NCBI GenBank assembly: GCA_963822955.1
Contig: CAWGJS010000008.1
Coordinates: 124,001-188,000, forward strand
DNA: 64,000 nucleotides
Source of the DNA: JAJYUU01 sp963822955
Lineage (GTDB): Bacteria > Actinomycetota > Actinomycetes > Streptosporangiales > Streptosporangiaceae
Direction of reading: 5' to 3'
The number at the start of each line of letters is the position of its first letter. Position 1 is the first letter of the stretch. Under the pieces are notes generated by a model. That model saw nothing but the letters and a program-made list of their open reading frames with translations. It had not been told where the DNA came from and did no database searches. Shown here in pieces: positions 34,500 to 43,709 of this stretch. Made by a program: the position numbers and the translations under genes.

Positions 34500-35963
34500 T
34501 CAGTACGCTCCGGTCCCCGAGCCGACCGCCGACCAGGTCTTCCACAGGATCTGCAGGTCCAGCATGAATGACCAGTTCTCGACATACCGCAGGTCGAGTC
34601 TGACCGCCTCTTCCCACGACAGGTCTGACCGGCCGTTCACCTGCCAGAGCCCGGTGATGCCCGGCCGGACGGCGAGCCTGCGCCGGACGTGATCGCCGTA
34701 CAGGTCCGCCTCCTCCGGCAGCGCAGGCCGCGGGCCGACGAGGGACATATCGCCATTCAGGACGTTGAAGAGCTGCGGCAGCTCGTCAAGTGACCAGCGC
34801 CGGAGCAAGCCGCCAATGCGGGTGACACGCGGATCCGCGCGGATCTTGAACAGGACGCCGCCCGTCTCGTTGCGGCTGAGCAGGTGCGTCTTCTGTTTCT
34901 CGGCATCGGCCACCATAGTCCGGAACTTGTAGATCCGGAAGGTGCTGCCATCCATGCCGACCCGGAGCTGCGAGAACAGCGCAGGACCGCCGTCACTGAG
35001 CTTGATGGCGATCGCGATGGCCCCCATGAGCGGACTCAGCAGCAGGAGCGCGGCAAGCGCAACGGCGCGGTCGAACACGGTTTTCAGCAGCCGCGGCACG
35101 CCCGTGAACTCGGGGTGATCCATGTACATGAGCGGGAGGCCCGCCGCCGACCTGATCGACGTCCGCGGCCCGGCCACGTCGAGCAGTGCGGGCGCGACGC
35201 AGAGGCTGGTCCCTGACTTCTCGAGCTCCCACGCCAGCTCCCGCAGGCGGCTCCCGCTCATCTCCGGACACGACAGCACTGCCACCGTGTCCGCGCCGAA
35301 CGCGTCGACGACCGCCGCCACGTTGTCGAGGCCGTGCACCGCCGTGATGCCGCTCACCTCGATCTCCGGGTACGGGCCGGCGAGGCACGCCGCCACCACG
35401 GACAAGCCGTGATACGCGTCCCGGCGCAGCTGCGTGGTGAGATCCGCGACGACATCCGGGTAGCCGACGACTACCACCTTCTGCATGCACTCACCGAGCA
35501 TCCGGCGCCGGTGCAGGTTGCGGCGCAGCGCATACCGGGAGACGAGGTCCAGGATCGTCAGCGTCGGAAACGCCACGAGCACGTAGCTGCGGGCAATGTC
35601 AGCCTTGGCCGCGTAGGAGATGATCGCCACCCCGGCGGTGATGATGAGCCCGGCGTTAAGAATCCGGCGGAACTCATCGGAGCCAAGTCCGATGAACCTG
35701 ACGTCGTAGCCGTCCAGCATGGCGACGATCGCCAGCCAGCCGGCCGGCAGCAGCACAGCTGATATCAGCAGGTACAGGAGCGGGTGACTCAGGTCATCGA
35801 ACCGGACCGCGTATGCCAGCAAGCCGGCCAGCAGCGCGCAGACACCGTCGACCGCGACAGCCCTGCGGATGTAGCCCGTCGTCCAGGCACGGGCATACGA
35901 CAGAGCGCCCGCTGGGCCTTCGCCTGCGGCCCAGGTCTTGGTGACTGCCGAGTCGCTTGACAA
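34500..35963 (-). CDS. Polyprenyl-phosphate hexose-1-phosphate transferase (initiating sugar transferase)
   Basis: A TTG start at 35963 fits best: GGAGGGG lies 9 bases upstream. 487 residues. Four or five membrane helices, a CoA-binding-like central domain (VVVVGYPDVVADLTTQL), a further membrane segment (ALAALLLLSPLMGAIAIAIKL) and the transferase core: YKFRTMVADAEK, RADPRVTRIGGLLRRWSLDELPQLFNVLNGDMSLVGPRP, VRPGITGLWQVNGRSDLSWEE. It transfers a sugar phosphate onto undecaprenyl phosphate to begin the repeat unit. The polymer locus starts with this gene. Confidence 0.9.
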   Translation of the reverse strand: MSSDSAVTKTWAAGEGPAGALSYARAWTTGYIRRAVAVDGVCALLAGLLAYAVRFDDLSHPLLYLLISAVLLPAGWLAIVAMLDGYDVRFIGLGSDEFRRILNAGLIITAGVAIISYAAKADIARSYVLVAFPTLTILDLVSRYALRRNLHRRRMLGECMQKVVVVGYPDVVADLTTQLRRDAYHGLSVVAACLAGPYPEIEVSGITAVHGLDNVAAVVDAFGADTVAVLSCPEMSGSRLRELAWELEKSGTSLCVAPALLDVAGPRTSIRSAAGLPLMYMDHPEFTGVPRLLKTVFDRAVALAALLLLSPLMGAIAIAIKLSDGGPALFSQLRVGMDGSTFRIYKFRTMVADAEKQKTHLLSRNETGGVLFKIRADPRVTRIGGLLRRWSLDELPQLFNVLNGDMSLVGPRPALPEEADLYGDHVRRRLAVRPGITGLWQVNGRSDLSWEEAVRLDLRYVENWSFMLDLQILWKTWSAVGSGTGAY

Positions 35964-36305
35964 CCAGAGCTCCCCTCCAAGCCAGACCCGGCGGCCCGTG
36001 TCGCCCACCCCAAGAACCGCAGGGATCCTGCCATTACCATCATTTGGCCGGACACAGGAGAGACGCGCGGCCAAATCATCTGGTTGACCGCCATTCGTTA
36101 TGGCAATGAGCAAAATCTCGCACGGCCGCAGGCAGCAGCGCCCGAGGTTGATCGATTCGTCACCTTAGTGCGGGGAGCCGGCTACTCGCCGTACATCTAG
36201 GCCGCAGGGGACCAGCCGTTATTCTTGCCCGGATTTAGCCCGGTCTATGACCGGCGACTGCAGAACGTTGCTTCGCTGGCTGGCGCCGGGCAGCGGCGGA
36301 GCGGA
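35964..36305. other. Intergenic stretch upstream of the sugar transferase
   Basis: No gene recognised on either strand. It holds an inverted repeat ATTTGGCCG (36042-36050) with CGGCCAAAT (36068-36076), and a smaller one GCCAT-TCGTT-ATGGC (36090-36104). Either could be an operator or a terminator after cysN. A promoter for the sugar transferase probably lies here. Confidence 0.35.
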
Positions 36306-37616
36306 CTAATTCTCCGTGATCATGGCAGCGCCGACTGTCGCGCTCGTCGCCTCGTCGATCAGGATGAGGCCGCCAGTGAGCCGGTTCCGCGCGTACGCAT
36401 CGCAGAACAGCGGCTGGGTGACCCGCAGCGTGATCCGGCCAATCTCGTTCAGCCCGAGCTGCGTGGCGCTCTCGTCCCGGTGCAGGGTGTTGACGTCCAG
36501 CCGGTAGTGCAGATCCCTGACGATCGCCTTCGCGGTCTTGGTCGTGTGCTTCACCAGCAGCCGGCTGCCGGGCGTGAGCTGCCTGGCATCACTCATCCAG
36601 CACACCATGGCCTCGATGTCCTGGACCGCTGCGGGCTGATTGTGCGGCCGGCAGAACATGTCACCGCGCGAGACGTCCAGGTCATCCTCAAGCAGAAGGG
36701 TGACCGACATGGGTGCGAACGCCTCCGGCACCGGCCCCCTGGCGGTGTCGATCCGCCGGATGGTCGTTGTCAGGCCGGACGGCAGATGCATGACCTCGTC
36801 TCCGGGTTTCAGCACCCCCCCGGCTACCTGGCCCGCGTACCCCCGGTAGTCATGCAGCTCCGGGTCGGTCGCCTGATGAGGCCTGATCACGTACTGAACC
36901 GGGAACCTGACGTCGATCAGGTTGCGGTCGGAGGCGATGTGGAGATGCTCCAGGTGATGCAGCAGCGAGGGTCCCTCGTACCACGGCATGTTGCCGGACC
37001 GCTGGACGACGTTGTCGCCGTGCAGCGCCGAGATCGGGATGAAGGTCAGGTCGGCGATCTCTAGCTTGGCGGCGAAAGCGGTGAACTCCTCGACGATCGA
37101 CTCGAAGACATCCGAGCTGTAGTCGACCAGGTCCATCTTGTTGACCGCCATGACCAGGTGCGGAACCCGTAGCAGCGTGGCCAGGAACGCATGCCGGCGG
37201 CTCTGCTCAGTGAGCCCGTTCCGCGCGTCGACCAGGACGATGGCCAGATCCGCGGTCGAAGCGCCAGTGACCATGTTGCGCGTGTACTGAATGTGCCCGG
37301 GCGTGTCGGCGATGATGAACTTGCGCCGGGGGGTGGCGAAGTAACGGTAGGCGACATCGATGGTGATGCCCTGCTCACGCTCTGCTCGCAGGCCGTCGGT
37401 CAGCAGCGCGAGGTTCGTGAAGTCCTCGCCGCGCTCCCTGCTCGTCCGCTCGACCGCGGCAAGCTGATCTTCGAAGATCGCCTTGGAGTCGAACAGGAGG
37501 CGCCCTATCAGGGTGCTCTTGCCATCGTCGACCGACCCGGCCGTGGCAAGCCTGAGTATGTCCATGTGCCGGCCTGAGTCGGTCCCGCTGCCAGCGTCGG
37601 CGTGCGTGGCGGTCAT
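36306..37616 (-). CDS. cysN: Sulfate adenylyltransferase, GTPase subunit
   Basis: 436 residues from the ATG at 37616. GTPase motifs: GSVDDGKSTLIGRLLFD (P-loop), DTPGHIQYTRNMVTGAS (G3) and NKMDLVDYS (G4). Domains 2 and 3 follow. There is no APS-kinase (CysC) domain at the C-terminus. It drives formation of APS from ATP and sulfate. Its start shares one base with the cysD stop (TGATG). Confidence 0.95.
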   Translation of the reverse strand: MTATHADAGSGTDSGRHMDILRLATAGSVDDGKSTLIGRLLFDSKAIFEDQLAAVERTSRERGEDFTNLALLTDGLRAEREQGITIDVAYRYFATPRRKFIIADTPGHIQYTRNMVTGASTADLAIVLVDARNGLTEQSRRHAFLATLLRVPHLVMAVNKMDLVDYSSDVFESIVEEFTAFAAKLEIADLTFIPISALHGDNVVQRSGNMPWYEGPSLLHHLEHLHIASDRNLIDVRFPVQYVIRPHQATDPELHDYRGYAGQVAGGVLKPGDEVMHLPSGLTTTIRRIDTARGPVPEAFAPMSVTLLLEDDLDVSRGDMFCRPHNQPAAVQDIEAMVCWMSDARQLTPGSRLLVKHTTKTAKAIVRDLHYRLDVNTLHRDESATQLGLNEIGRITLRVTQPLFCDAYARNRLTGGLILIDEATSATVGAAMITEN

Positions 37617-38536
37617 CAGAAGTAGCCCTCCCGCTTGCGGTCTTCCATCGCCGACTCGGAGGCCCGGTCGTCGGCGCGGGTCTGGCCCCGCTCGGTGATC
37701 CGGGTCGCGGCAATCTCGGCTATCACATCGGGCACACTCACCGCCGCCGATTCCACCGCACCGGTGCAGGTCATGTCGCCGACGGTCCGGTACCGGACCC
37801 GGGCCTCGTAGAGGACCTCGTCCGGCCCGCGGGCCACCACCTCGGCGTCGGGCAGCAGTATCCCGTCCCGCTCGAACACCATCCTGGAATGCGCAAAGTA
37901 GATGGAGGGGATCTCCAGTCCTTCCCTGGCGATGTAGTGCCAGACATCCAGCTCGGTCCAGTTTGACAACGGGAAGACCCGGATGTGCTCGCCCCGCCGG
38001 ATCCGGGTGTTGTACAAGTTCCACAGCTCGGGCCGCTGGTTCTTGGGATCCCACTGCCCGAACTCGTCCCGGAAGGAGAACACCCGCTCCTTCGCCCTGG
38101 CGCGCTCCTCGTCCCGCCGTGCGCCGCCGAAGACCGCGTCGAACTTGTGCTCGGCCAGCGCGTCCAGCAGCGTCGTGGTCTGCAGCCGGTTCCTGCTGGC
38201 CCACCGCCCCGTCTCGTCGACGACCCGCCCGGCGTTGATGGACTCCTGAACCGACGCGACGACCAGCCGCACGCCCGCCTCGGCGACTCGCCGGTCCCGG
38301 TAGTCGATCACCTCGGGGAAGTTGTGCCCGGTGTCGACGTGCATGACCGGGAACGGGATCTTGGCTGGCCAGAAGGCGCGCTCGGCCAGGGCGAGCATGA
38401 CGATGGAGTCCTTGCCCCCGGAGAACAGCAGCACCGGCCGCTCGAACTCGGCGGCCACTTCTCGCATGATGTAGATCGACTCAGCCTCGAGGACGTCGAG
38501 CTGGGACATCAGGTAATCAGTGCGAGGTGGCGCCAT
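37616..38536 (-). CDS. cysD: Sulfate adenylyltransferase, small (PP-loop ATPase) subunit
   Basis: 306 residues. PP-loop VLLFSGGKDSIVMLALAERAF, VMHVDTGHNFPEVIDYRDRR, DAVFGGARRDEERARAKERVFSFRD and FPLSNWTELDVWHYIAREGLEIPSIYFAH. It makes APS with CysN. It follows cysQ by 15 bases. Confidence 0.96.
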   Translation of the reverse strand: MAPPRTDYLMSQLDVLEAESIYIMREVAAEFERPVLLFSGGKDSIVMLALAERAFWPAKIPFPVMHVDTGHNFPEVIDYRDRRVAEAGVRLVVASVQESINAGRVVDETGRWASRNRLQTTTLLDALAEHKFDAVFGGARRDEERARAKERVFSFRDEFGQWDPKNQRPELWNLYNTRIRRGEHIRVFPLSNWTELDVWHYIAREGLEIPSIYFAHSRMVFERDGILLPDAEVVARGPDEVLYEARVRYRTVGDMTCTGAVESAAVSVPDVIAEIAATRITERGQTRADDRASESAMEDRKREGYF

Positions 38537-38551
38537 CGGGTGAGCTCCGGA

Positions 38552-39373
38552 TCACTGGGCGTTTGACGGAGGGGCAAGCGTTGCGGAGCCAGGACCTGCG
38601 CCCCGCAACACGCTGCTGATCGTAGCCAGCAACGCGGGCGCCAGCCCGGCAGTGCTGATGAGGATATCCGGAAGTGACGGGTGCGCCTGGTTATAGCGCA
38701 GGCTCGAGCCGTCAATCCTGGAGGCGTGCAAGCCAGCCGCCCTGGCCACGGCGACCGGTGCGGCGGAGTCCCATTCGTACTGGCCGCCGCTGTGAACGTA
38801 GGCGTCTGCGTCGCCCGAGATGACGGCAGCTGCCTTGGCCCCGGCCGAGCCGAGAGGTACCAGCTCAGCTCCAAGCCGGTCAGCAAGCTCCTGCACGAAC
38901 GCCGGCGGCCGGGACCGGCTGACGAGCAGCCGGACCGGCTCGTGCCGGTCATGGCGGCGGCCCGCCGCCGGATCGCCGGCACTTACCGGATCGGCTGTGC
39001 TCAGGACCCGGTCCTCGGCCGGCAGCGCGACGGCGCCGGCCGTCAGCTCGCCCCGTTCCCAGAGCGCCACGTGGACGGCCCAGTCGGTCCGGCCCGGCTC
39101 GCCAAACTCCCTGGTCCCGTCGAGCGGGTCGACGATCCAGACCCGGCTCGCAGTCAGCCTGGCCGGGTCATCGGCACCTTCCTCGGACAGCACCGCGTCG
39201 CCGGGCCGGAGGCGTGCCAGCTCCGCGACCAGGTACTCGTGTGACTCCCGGTCGGCCCTGCGCCGCAGGGCGGCGGCGTCCTCGTCGCCGCCAGGCCGCC
39301 ATTGGGCCCGGAGGTCGATCAGGGACTTGCCAGCAGCCACAGCAAGATCACGGGCGAGCGCATCGTCCTGCAC
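38552..39373 (-). CDS. cysQ: 3'(2'),5'-bisphosphate nucleotidase (CysQ-like, inositol monophosphatase fold)
   Basis: 273 residues from GTG. Metal-binding motifs: VLSEEGADD and WIVDPLDGTREFGEPGRTDWAVHVAL, then GGQYEWDSAAPVAVARAAGL. CysQ enzymes break down PAP, the by-product of PAPS-dependent reactions, or PAPS itself. Position beside cysD and cysN supports this over inositol phosphatase. Confidence 0.86.
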   Translation of the reverse strand: MQDDALARDLAVAAGKSLIDLRAQWRPGGDEDAAALRRRADRESHEYLVAELARLRPGDAVLSEEGADDPARLTASRVWIVDPLDGTREFGEPGRTDWAVHVALWERGELTAGAVALPAEDRVLSTADPVSAGDPAAGRRHDRHEPVRLLVSRSRPPAFVQELADRLGAELVPLGSAGAKAAAVISGDADAYVHSGGQYEWDSAAPVAVARAAGLHASRIDGSSLRYNQAHPSLPDILISTAGLAPALLATISSVLRGAGPGSATLAPPSNAQ

Positions 39374-39399
39374 GGTAGTCAGCCGAAACTCCTGTTCGG

Positions 39400-39430
39400 G
39401 GATATATGGAGCCTAATACTATATAACGCC
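39400..39430 (-). promoter_or_regulatory. AT-rich promoter region before cysQ
   Basis: A patch of AT bases (GGATATATGGAGCCTAATAC and ATATAA on the plus strand) stands out in GC-rich DNA about 30-55 bases upstream of the cysQ start. On the minus strand TATAGT could be a -10. It suggests that cysQ-cysD-cysN form a separate transcript. Confidence 0.35.
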
Positions 39431-39486
39431 GGGACAGGGTCGCCCGGCCGGGCCGGCCCAGCAGGGCCGGTTCAGCCAAGGCCGGC

Positions 39487-40035
39487 TCAGTTAAGCAGTG
39501 CCACTGCCTCCGCGAGCGGCGGGGCCTGCCGGTCCCTGGGCGACATGGCGCTCACCGGGAGCGGCCACGGAATGCCGAGCTCCGGGTCGTCGAATGCGAT
39601 CGAGACATCTTCGGCCGGGTCGTGCCACCGGTCGATCCGGTACGAGACGTCGGCCGGATCCGTGCGCGCCTGAAACCCGTGCGCGCAGCCAGCCGGGACG
39701 TAGAGCGACACCTGCGCGTCATCGCGCAGCTCGAAGCTCTCCCAGTGCAGGTAGGTCGGCGAATCGCGGCGCAGATCCACGACGACGTCGAAGATCGCGC
39801 CATAGGAGCACCGCACGAGCTTCGCCTCGCCCTTCCCGCGCCGGACGTGCAGGCCCCGGACGACCCCTGCCCGCGACCTGGAGATGCTGTCCTGGACGAA
39901 TGCGTCCGGGTCAAGCCCGGCTCCCCGCATGATCTCCGCATCGAAGGTCCGGCTGAAGAATCCACGCTCGTCCGCGTGCGGGGCGGGCTCGAACAGCAAT
40001 GCGCCGGCAATCCCGCCGACCTGGCGGACCTTCAT
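39487..40035 (-). CDS. dTDP-4-dehydrorhamnose 3,5-epimerase-like protein (RfbC/RmlC family)
   Basis: 182 residues from the ATG at 40035. Double-stranded beta-helix fold with GALLFEPAPHADERGFFSRTF, VQDSISRSRAGVVRGLHVRRGKGEAKLVRC (active His and Lys) and YVPAGCAHGFQ. It probably epimerises a 4-keto nucleotide sugar. RmlA, B and D are absent from the window, so dTDP-rhamnose is not certain. It starts 13 bases after the SDR gene. Confidence 0.83.
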   Translation of the reverse strand: MKVRQVGGIAGALLFEPAPHADERGFFSRTFDAEIMRGAGLDPDAFVQDSISRSRAGVVRGLHVRRGKGEAKLVRCSYGAIFDVVVDLRRDSPTYLHWESFELRDDAQVSLYVPAGCAHGFQARTDPADVSYRIDRWHDPAEDVSIAFDDPELGIPWPLPVSAMSPRDRQAPPLAEAVALLN

Positions 40036-40048
40036 GCGGTCCTGCCCG

Positions 40049-41071
40049 TCATGCCGTCCTGCGCAGCATCTCATCAAGCTGGCCCGCGGCCAGCAGCTCG
40101 CTGATCCGCCGGAGGCGGACGTAGCGCGATGAGATGAAGTCCGCATAGGTCAGGCCATGCTCGGTGTAGGCATCGACTAGCTCAGCTACCCCGCCGGCCG
40201 TAGTCCAGCGGAGGCGCAAGTCAGGGAAGGTGTCCTCAAGCTTGGCGAAGTCGACGCGGTAGTTGCGCAAGTCCGGCCCCGCGCCGTCGGCGAACGACAG
40301 CTTCGAGCCCGGCACGGCGGCGCGGACCATCTCGGCGATGTCCCGGACCTGGATGTTGTCGGCCGAGCGGCCCACGTTGAATGCCTGGTCATGCACCAGC
40401 TCCCTGTGGGCAGTGAGCATGGCGCAGAACGACGCGGCGATGTCCCTGACGTGCACCATGGGACGCCACGGCGACCCGTCGCTTTCCAGCCGGACTTCTC
40501 CGGTCGTCATCGCGACAGCGGTCAGGTTGTTGACGACGATGTCCAGGCGCAGCCGCGGCGAGGCACCGTAGGCGGTGGCGTTCCGCAGGTAGGTCGGGCT
40601 GAAGTTGTCGTCAGCGAGCAGCGACAGGGCCCGCTCGGCCAGCACCTTGGTCTCGCCGTAGGGCGTGACGGGGAACATCTCGCCGTCCTCGGCCACCGCG
40701 GCCGAGCCGGACGCGCCGTACAGGCTGCACGAGGAGGCGAACAGGAATCGCTCGGCGCCCGCCTTCTTGGCCGCCTCGGCGAGCGACAGGGTGCCATCGA
40801 GATTGACCGAGCGGGTCGCCGCCGGATTCAGGTGGCCCAGCGGGTCGTTCGACAGCGCAGCCAGGCAGATCACCGCGCCATAGTCCGCCAGCTCGTCGGG
40901 TGCCACATCCCGGATGTCGCGCGCTTGCCTGCCGCCGGGCAGGGCAGGGCCCAGGTCACAGCCTTCGTAGAGGCCAAGGTCCAGCCCATCCACGTGATGC
41001 CCGGCCGCCTGCAGGATCGGTACCAGGACGGCCCCGATGTAGCCGCGGTCGCCCGCCACCAGAACTCTCAC
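40049..41071 (-). CDS. NAD-dependent epimerase/dehydratase (extended SDR)
   Basis: 340 residues. NAD motif MRVLVAGDRGYIGAVLVPILQ, catalytic YGETK near residue 137, FLFASSCSLYGASG and the sugar-binding DGSPWRPMVHVRDIA. It resembles nucleotide-sugar 4-epimerases or 4,6-dehydratases. It is followed by the RfbC-like gene 13 bases on, so the pair probably act on the same sugar. Confidence 0.86.
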   Translation of the reverse strand: MRVLVAGDRGYIGAVLVPILQAAGHHVDGLDLGLYEGCDLGPALPGGRQARDIRDVAPDELADYGAVICLAALSNDPLGHLNPAATRSVNLDGTLSLAEAAKKAGAERFLFASSCSLYGASGSAAVAEDGEMFPVTPYGETKVLAERALSLLADDNFSPTYLRNATAYGASPRLRLDIVVNNLTAVAMTTGEVRLESDGSPWRPMVHVRDIAASFCAMLTAHRELVHDQAFNVGRSADNIQVRDIAEMVRAAVPGSKLSFADGAGPDLRNYRVDFAKLEDTFPDLRLRWTTAGGVAELVDAYTEHGLTYADFISSRYVRLRRISELLAAGQLDEMLRRTA

Positions 41072-41161
41072 TCGCCAGATCTCCTACGCCAGTCGGATCG
41101 GCCAGGCCGGACGGCCGTGCCCTGGCCACAGGAGCCCGCGCGGCCGTGCTGTGATACGACG

Positions 41162-42088
41162 TTAGTGCGAGTCGCCGGCCTCCGGTCCGCTGAACACCAG
41201 CATCGCGTCCGGCGGCGGGGCACCGAACAGCTTCGTCACCGTGTCCTCGTCGAACGTGCTGCCGTCGGCGATGTTGCGGAAGTCCCGTACCGACGTCCCG
41301 GTGCAGTGCGCATCCGCGAGCGGAGCACCCCGGCCGGCCAGCAGGTCCCTGGCGTCGACCGTACGGAAGTCGATGCTGTAGCGCGCCAGCCCCGACGTGT
41401 TCGGAATCGACATGTGCAGCTGCGCGCCCGAGAACAGCAGGATGCCGCCAGGCGGCGGTAGCACGATCAGGTCCTGCGCCGGGTTGTGCCCGATCGCGCC
41501 CGGCCGGGACTGCTCCTCTGTGGTCACCGAGCTCGCCGTCGTCAGCCGCTGGGTGTTGTTCCGGTAGTAGTCAAAGGTGTCCGAGGTGTTCGGCACGACC
41601 TGATCGAACTTCTGCAGGTCAAAGCTCATGGAGTTGTCCGGCCGTACCGGAAAAACGGGAAGCCACCAGTTGAGCTGCTGGGCAGGCGCGCTGTACCAGA
41701 CGTCGCGATGCCAGGGGAAGGCGAACGCCACGCCGGTCGTGAGATGCCCCTGCGGGAATGACGTACGGGGCTTGGGCACGTCGTAATGCGTGAATTCAGC
41801 AGGCAGGCCGACCTCGGTGACGATCTCACGGACCAGCTTCTTAGACCGGTCATCGTGGATGAAGCGCGGCTTCCAGGCCCCGAGCATCCTGGCCATCTCG
41901 GCGGGCTCGAAGTACTCATGCGCATGCTCCGGGTCGTACGGCCGGAAGAGCTCAGCCAGCTGCTCCCGCGCGTGATCGACAAGAACGCCGACAGACCGGA
42001 GGCGGGTCAGGACGATCAGGTCGCCGCCATAGAGCCGCTGCCGGAGCTCATGGTCACCGGTCAGATCCGGGTCGACGTAGACGGTCAT
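41162..42088 (-). CDS. Fe(II)/2-oxoglutarate-dependent oxygenase-like protein (PhyH type)
   Basis: 308 residues from the ATG at 42088, preceded by GGGGGGA. The putative iron ligands are His and Asp in FPWHRDVWYSAP and a later His in GAQLHMSIPNTSG; the 2OG-binding Arg is in LARYSIDFRTVDAR. The neighbouring genes suggest it hydroxylates a sugar or sugar-linked substrate, which is inference. It heads the minus-strand sugar block opposite the 30-bp palindrome. Confidence 0.7.
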   Translation of the reverse strand: MTVYVDPDLTGDHELRQRLYGGDLIVLTRLRSVGVLVDHAREQLAELFRPYDPEHAHEYFEPAEMARMLGAWKPRFIHDDRSKKLVREIVTEVGLPAEFTHYDVPKPRTSFPQGHLTTGVAFAFPWHRDVWYSAPAQQLNWWLPVFPVRPDNSMSFDLQKFDQVVPNTSDTFDYYRNNTQRLTTASSVTTEEQSRPGAIGHNPAQDLIVLPPPGGILLFSGAQLHMSIPNTSGLARYSIDFRTVDARDLLAGRGAPLADAHCTGTSVRDFRNIADGSTFDEDTVTKLFGAPPPDAMLVFSGPEAGDSH

Positions 42089-42138
42089 TGAGATTCCCCC
42101 CACCTTCCCAAACTGGAAAATTTCCGCGCGGCAATGGT

Positions 42139-42168
42139 TCGGCTATGAGTACGCGTACTCATAGCCGA
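42139..42168. promoter_or_regulatory. 30-bp perfect palindrome in the divergent promoter region
   Basis: The half-site TCGGCTATGAGTACG is followed directly by its exact reverse complement, with no spacer, centred at 42153/42154. It lies 51 bases upstream of the oxygenase start and 219 bases upstream of the sugar dehydrogenase start. Probably a regulator operator that controls both polysaccharide transcripts. The 298-base gap holds no gene. Confidence 0.65.
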
Positions 42169-42386
42169 GGGCAAAGGCTACCCGTGCAGCACCTACGTTC
42201 CCGACAAAGTCATGAAAAAAGCAGCGATCTTGTGCGGACCCGCGCCGCCGGCCGGCACCGCTCAGGCCTTCGGCCGACATTGGTGGTATCACGGCCTGCG
42301 GTTCGGCGCTCCTGTTACACGTCGGCGTCTCCGCCCTCGATTCCTGGCCCGTGTGCCAGCGACCAGCATGCGAAGAAGGTGACGTA

Positions 42387-43709
42387 ATGAAAGTTGCGGT
42401 GATCGGCCTCGGCTACGTCGGCACCGTGACTGCAGCCTGCCTGGCCGCCAACGGGCATGACGTCTGGGGAGTCGACGTCGACCCGGCGAAAGTCGCCGAG
42501 GTTTCCGGAGGGCACAGCCCGGTAACCGAACCGGGTCTCAGCGAACTCGTCGCGCAGACCGTCGCCGCCGGCACCCTGCACGCCTCAAGCTCCTGCGCGG
42601 ACGCGCTTGACCGAGCGGACATGTCGCTCGTGTGCGTCGGCACGCCATCGATGGCGCGCGGGGCCACTGACCTGACCTACATCCGGCGTGCGGTGGACGA
42701 CATCGTGGCCGCCATGCGCGTCGTCTCGCCGCCGGCCTCGGGTCAGCACAGCGTCGTCATCCGCTCGACCGTGCCGCCCGGCACGGTCGAGAACGTCGTG
42801 ATCCCGGCACTGACCGCCGGCTCAGCCGGCTCTGGCACGCGGCTCGGTGCCGCCATGTGCCCGGAATTCCTCCGCGAAGGTTCCGGCGTCGCCGACTTCT
42901 TCGCGCCGCCGCTGATCGTGGTGGGAACCGCTGATCCGCAGGTCGCCGACGCTGTTACCGGCGCATTCGCCTTCCTTGAGCAGCCGGTGCAGGTGGTGGA
43001 TGTCCGGATCGCCGAGGCGCTGAAGTACGCATGCAACGCCTTCCACGCCACCAAGGTGTCGTTCACTAACGAGCTCGCGCGGCTCTTCCGGCTGCTGGGC
43101 GTGGATTCCCGCGCGGTCATGTCGCTGTTCTGCCAGGACGACGTACTCAACATCTCGCCCAGCTACCTCAGGCCGGGCTTCGCCTTCGGCGGATCCTGCC
43201 TGCCCAAGGACCTCAGGTCACTGCTGCACCTGGCCCGGGCGAACGGCGCCGACCTGCCGTTGCTGGCCGGCACGCTGGCCACCAACGAGCTCGTCATCAA
43301 CGAGGTCGTCGACCGCGTGGTCGGAACCGACGCGCGTACCGTCGCGCTGCTCGGCCTGAGCTTCAAGATGAATACCGACGACCTGCGCGAGAGCCCCAAC
43401 GTGGAGCTGGCGGAACGGCTCATCGGCAAGGGATATGACCTGCACATCTATGACCAGGTCGTCAATCCGGCCCGCCTGGTCGGCGCCAACCGCCGCTACG
43501 TCGAGTCCAAGCTGCCGCATCTCGGGCGGCTGCTGACGCGCGAGCCGGGTGAGGCGCTGCGTGACGCCGACGTCGCGATCGTGTCGTCCAGCGACCAGTC
43601 GGTACTCGACGCACTGCTAGCTTCTCCGCCGCGCCATCTGATCGATATCAGCGGGCGGCTGGGCGACCCCGTCGAGGCACTGCCGGGCTACGAAGGGCTT
43701 GGCTGGTGA
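42387..43709 (+). CDS. Nucleotide-sugar 6-dehydrogenase, GDP-mannose dehydrogenase (AlgD)-like
   Basis: 440 residues from the ATG at 42387 (GAAGG ahead). NAD motif MKVAVIGLGYVGTVTAACLA; PGFAFGGSCLPKDLRSL carries the catalytic Cys; QDDVLNISPSYLRPGFAFGG is the form seen in AlgD rather than in most UDP-glucose dehydrogenases. It makes a nucleotide uronic acid. GDP-mannuronate is favoured, but UDP-glucuronate or another product is not excluded. Confidence 0.87.
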   Translation: MKVAVIGLGYVGTVTAACLAANGHDVWGVDVDPAKVAEVSGGHSPVTEPGLSELVAQTVAAGTLHASSSCADALDRADMSLVCVGTPSMARGATDLTYIRRAVDDIVAAMRVVSPPASGQHSVVIRSTVPPGTVENVVIPALTAGSAGSGTRLGAAMCPEFLREGSGVADFFAPPLIVVGTADPQVADAVTGAFAFLEQPVQVVDVRIAEALKYACNAFHATKVSFTNELARLFRLLGVDSRAVMSLFCQDDVLNISPSYLRPGFAFGGSCLPKDLRSLLHLARANGADLPLLAGTLATNELVINEVVDRVVGTDARTVALLGLSFKMNTDDLRESPNVELAERLIGKGYDLHIYDQVVNPARLVGANRRYVESKLPHLGRLLTREPGEALRDADVAIVSSSDQSVLDALLASPPRHLIDISGRLGDPVEALPGYEGLGW

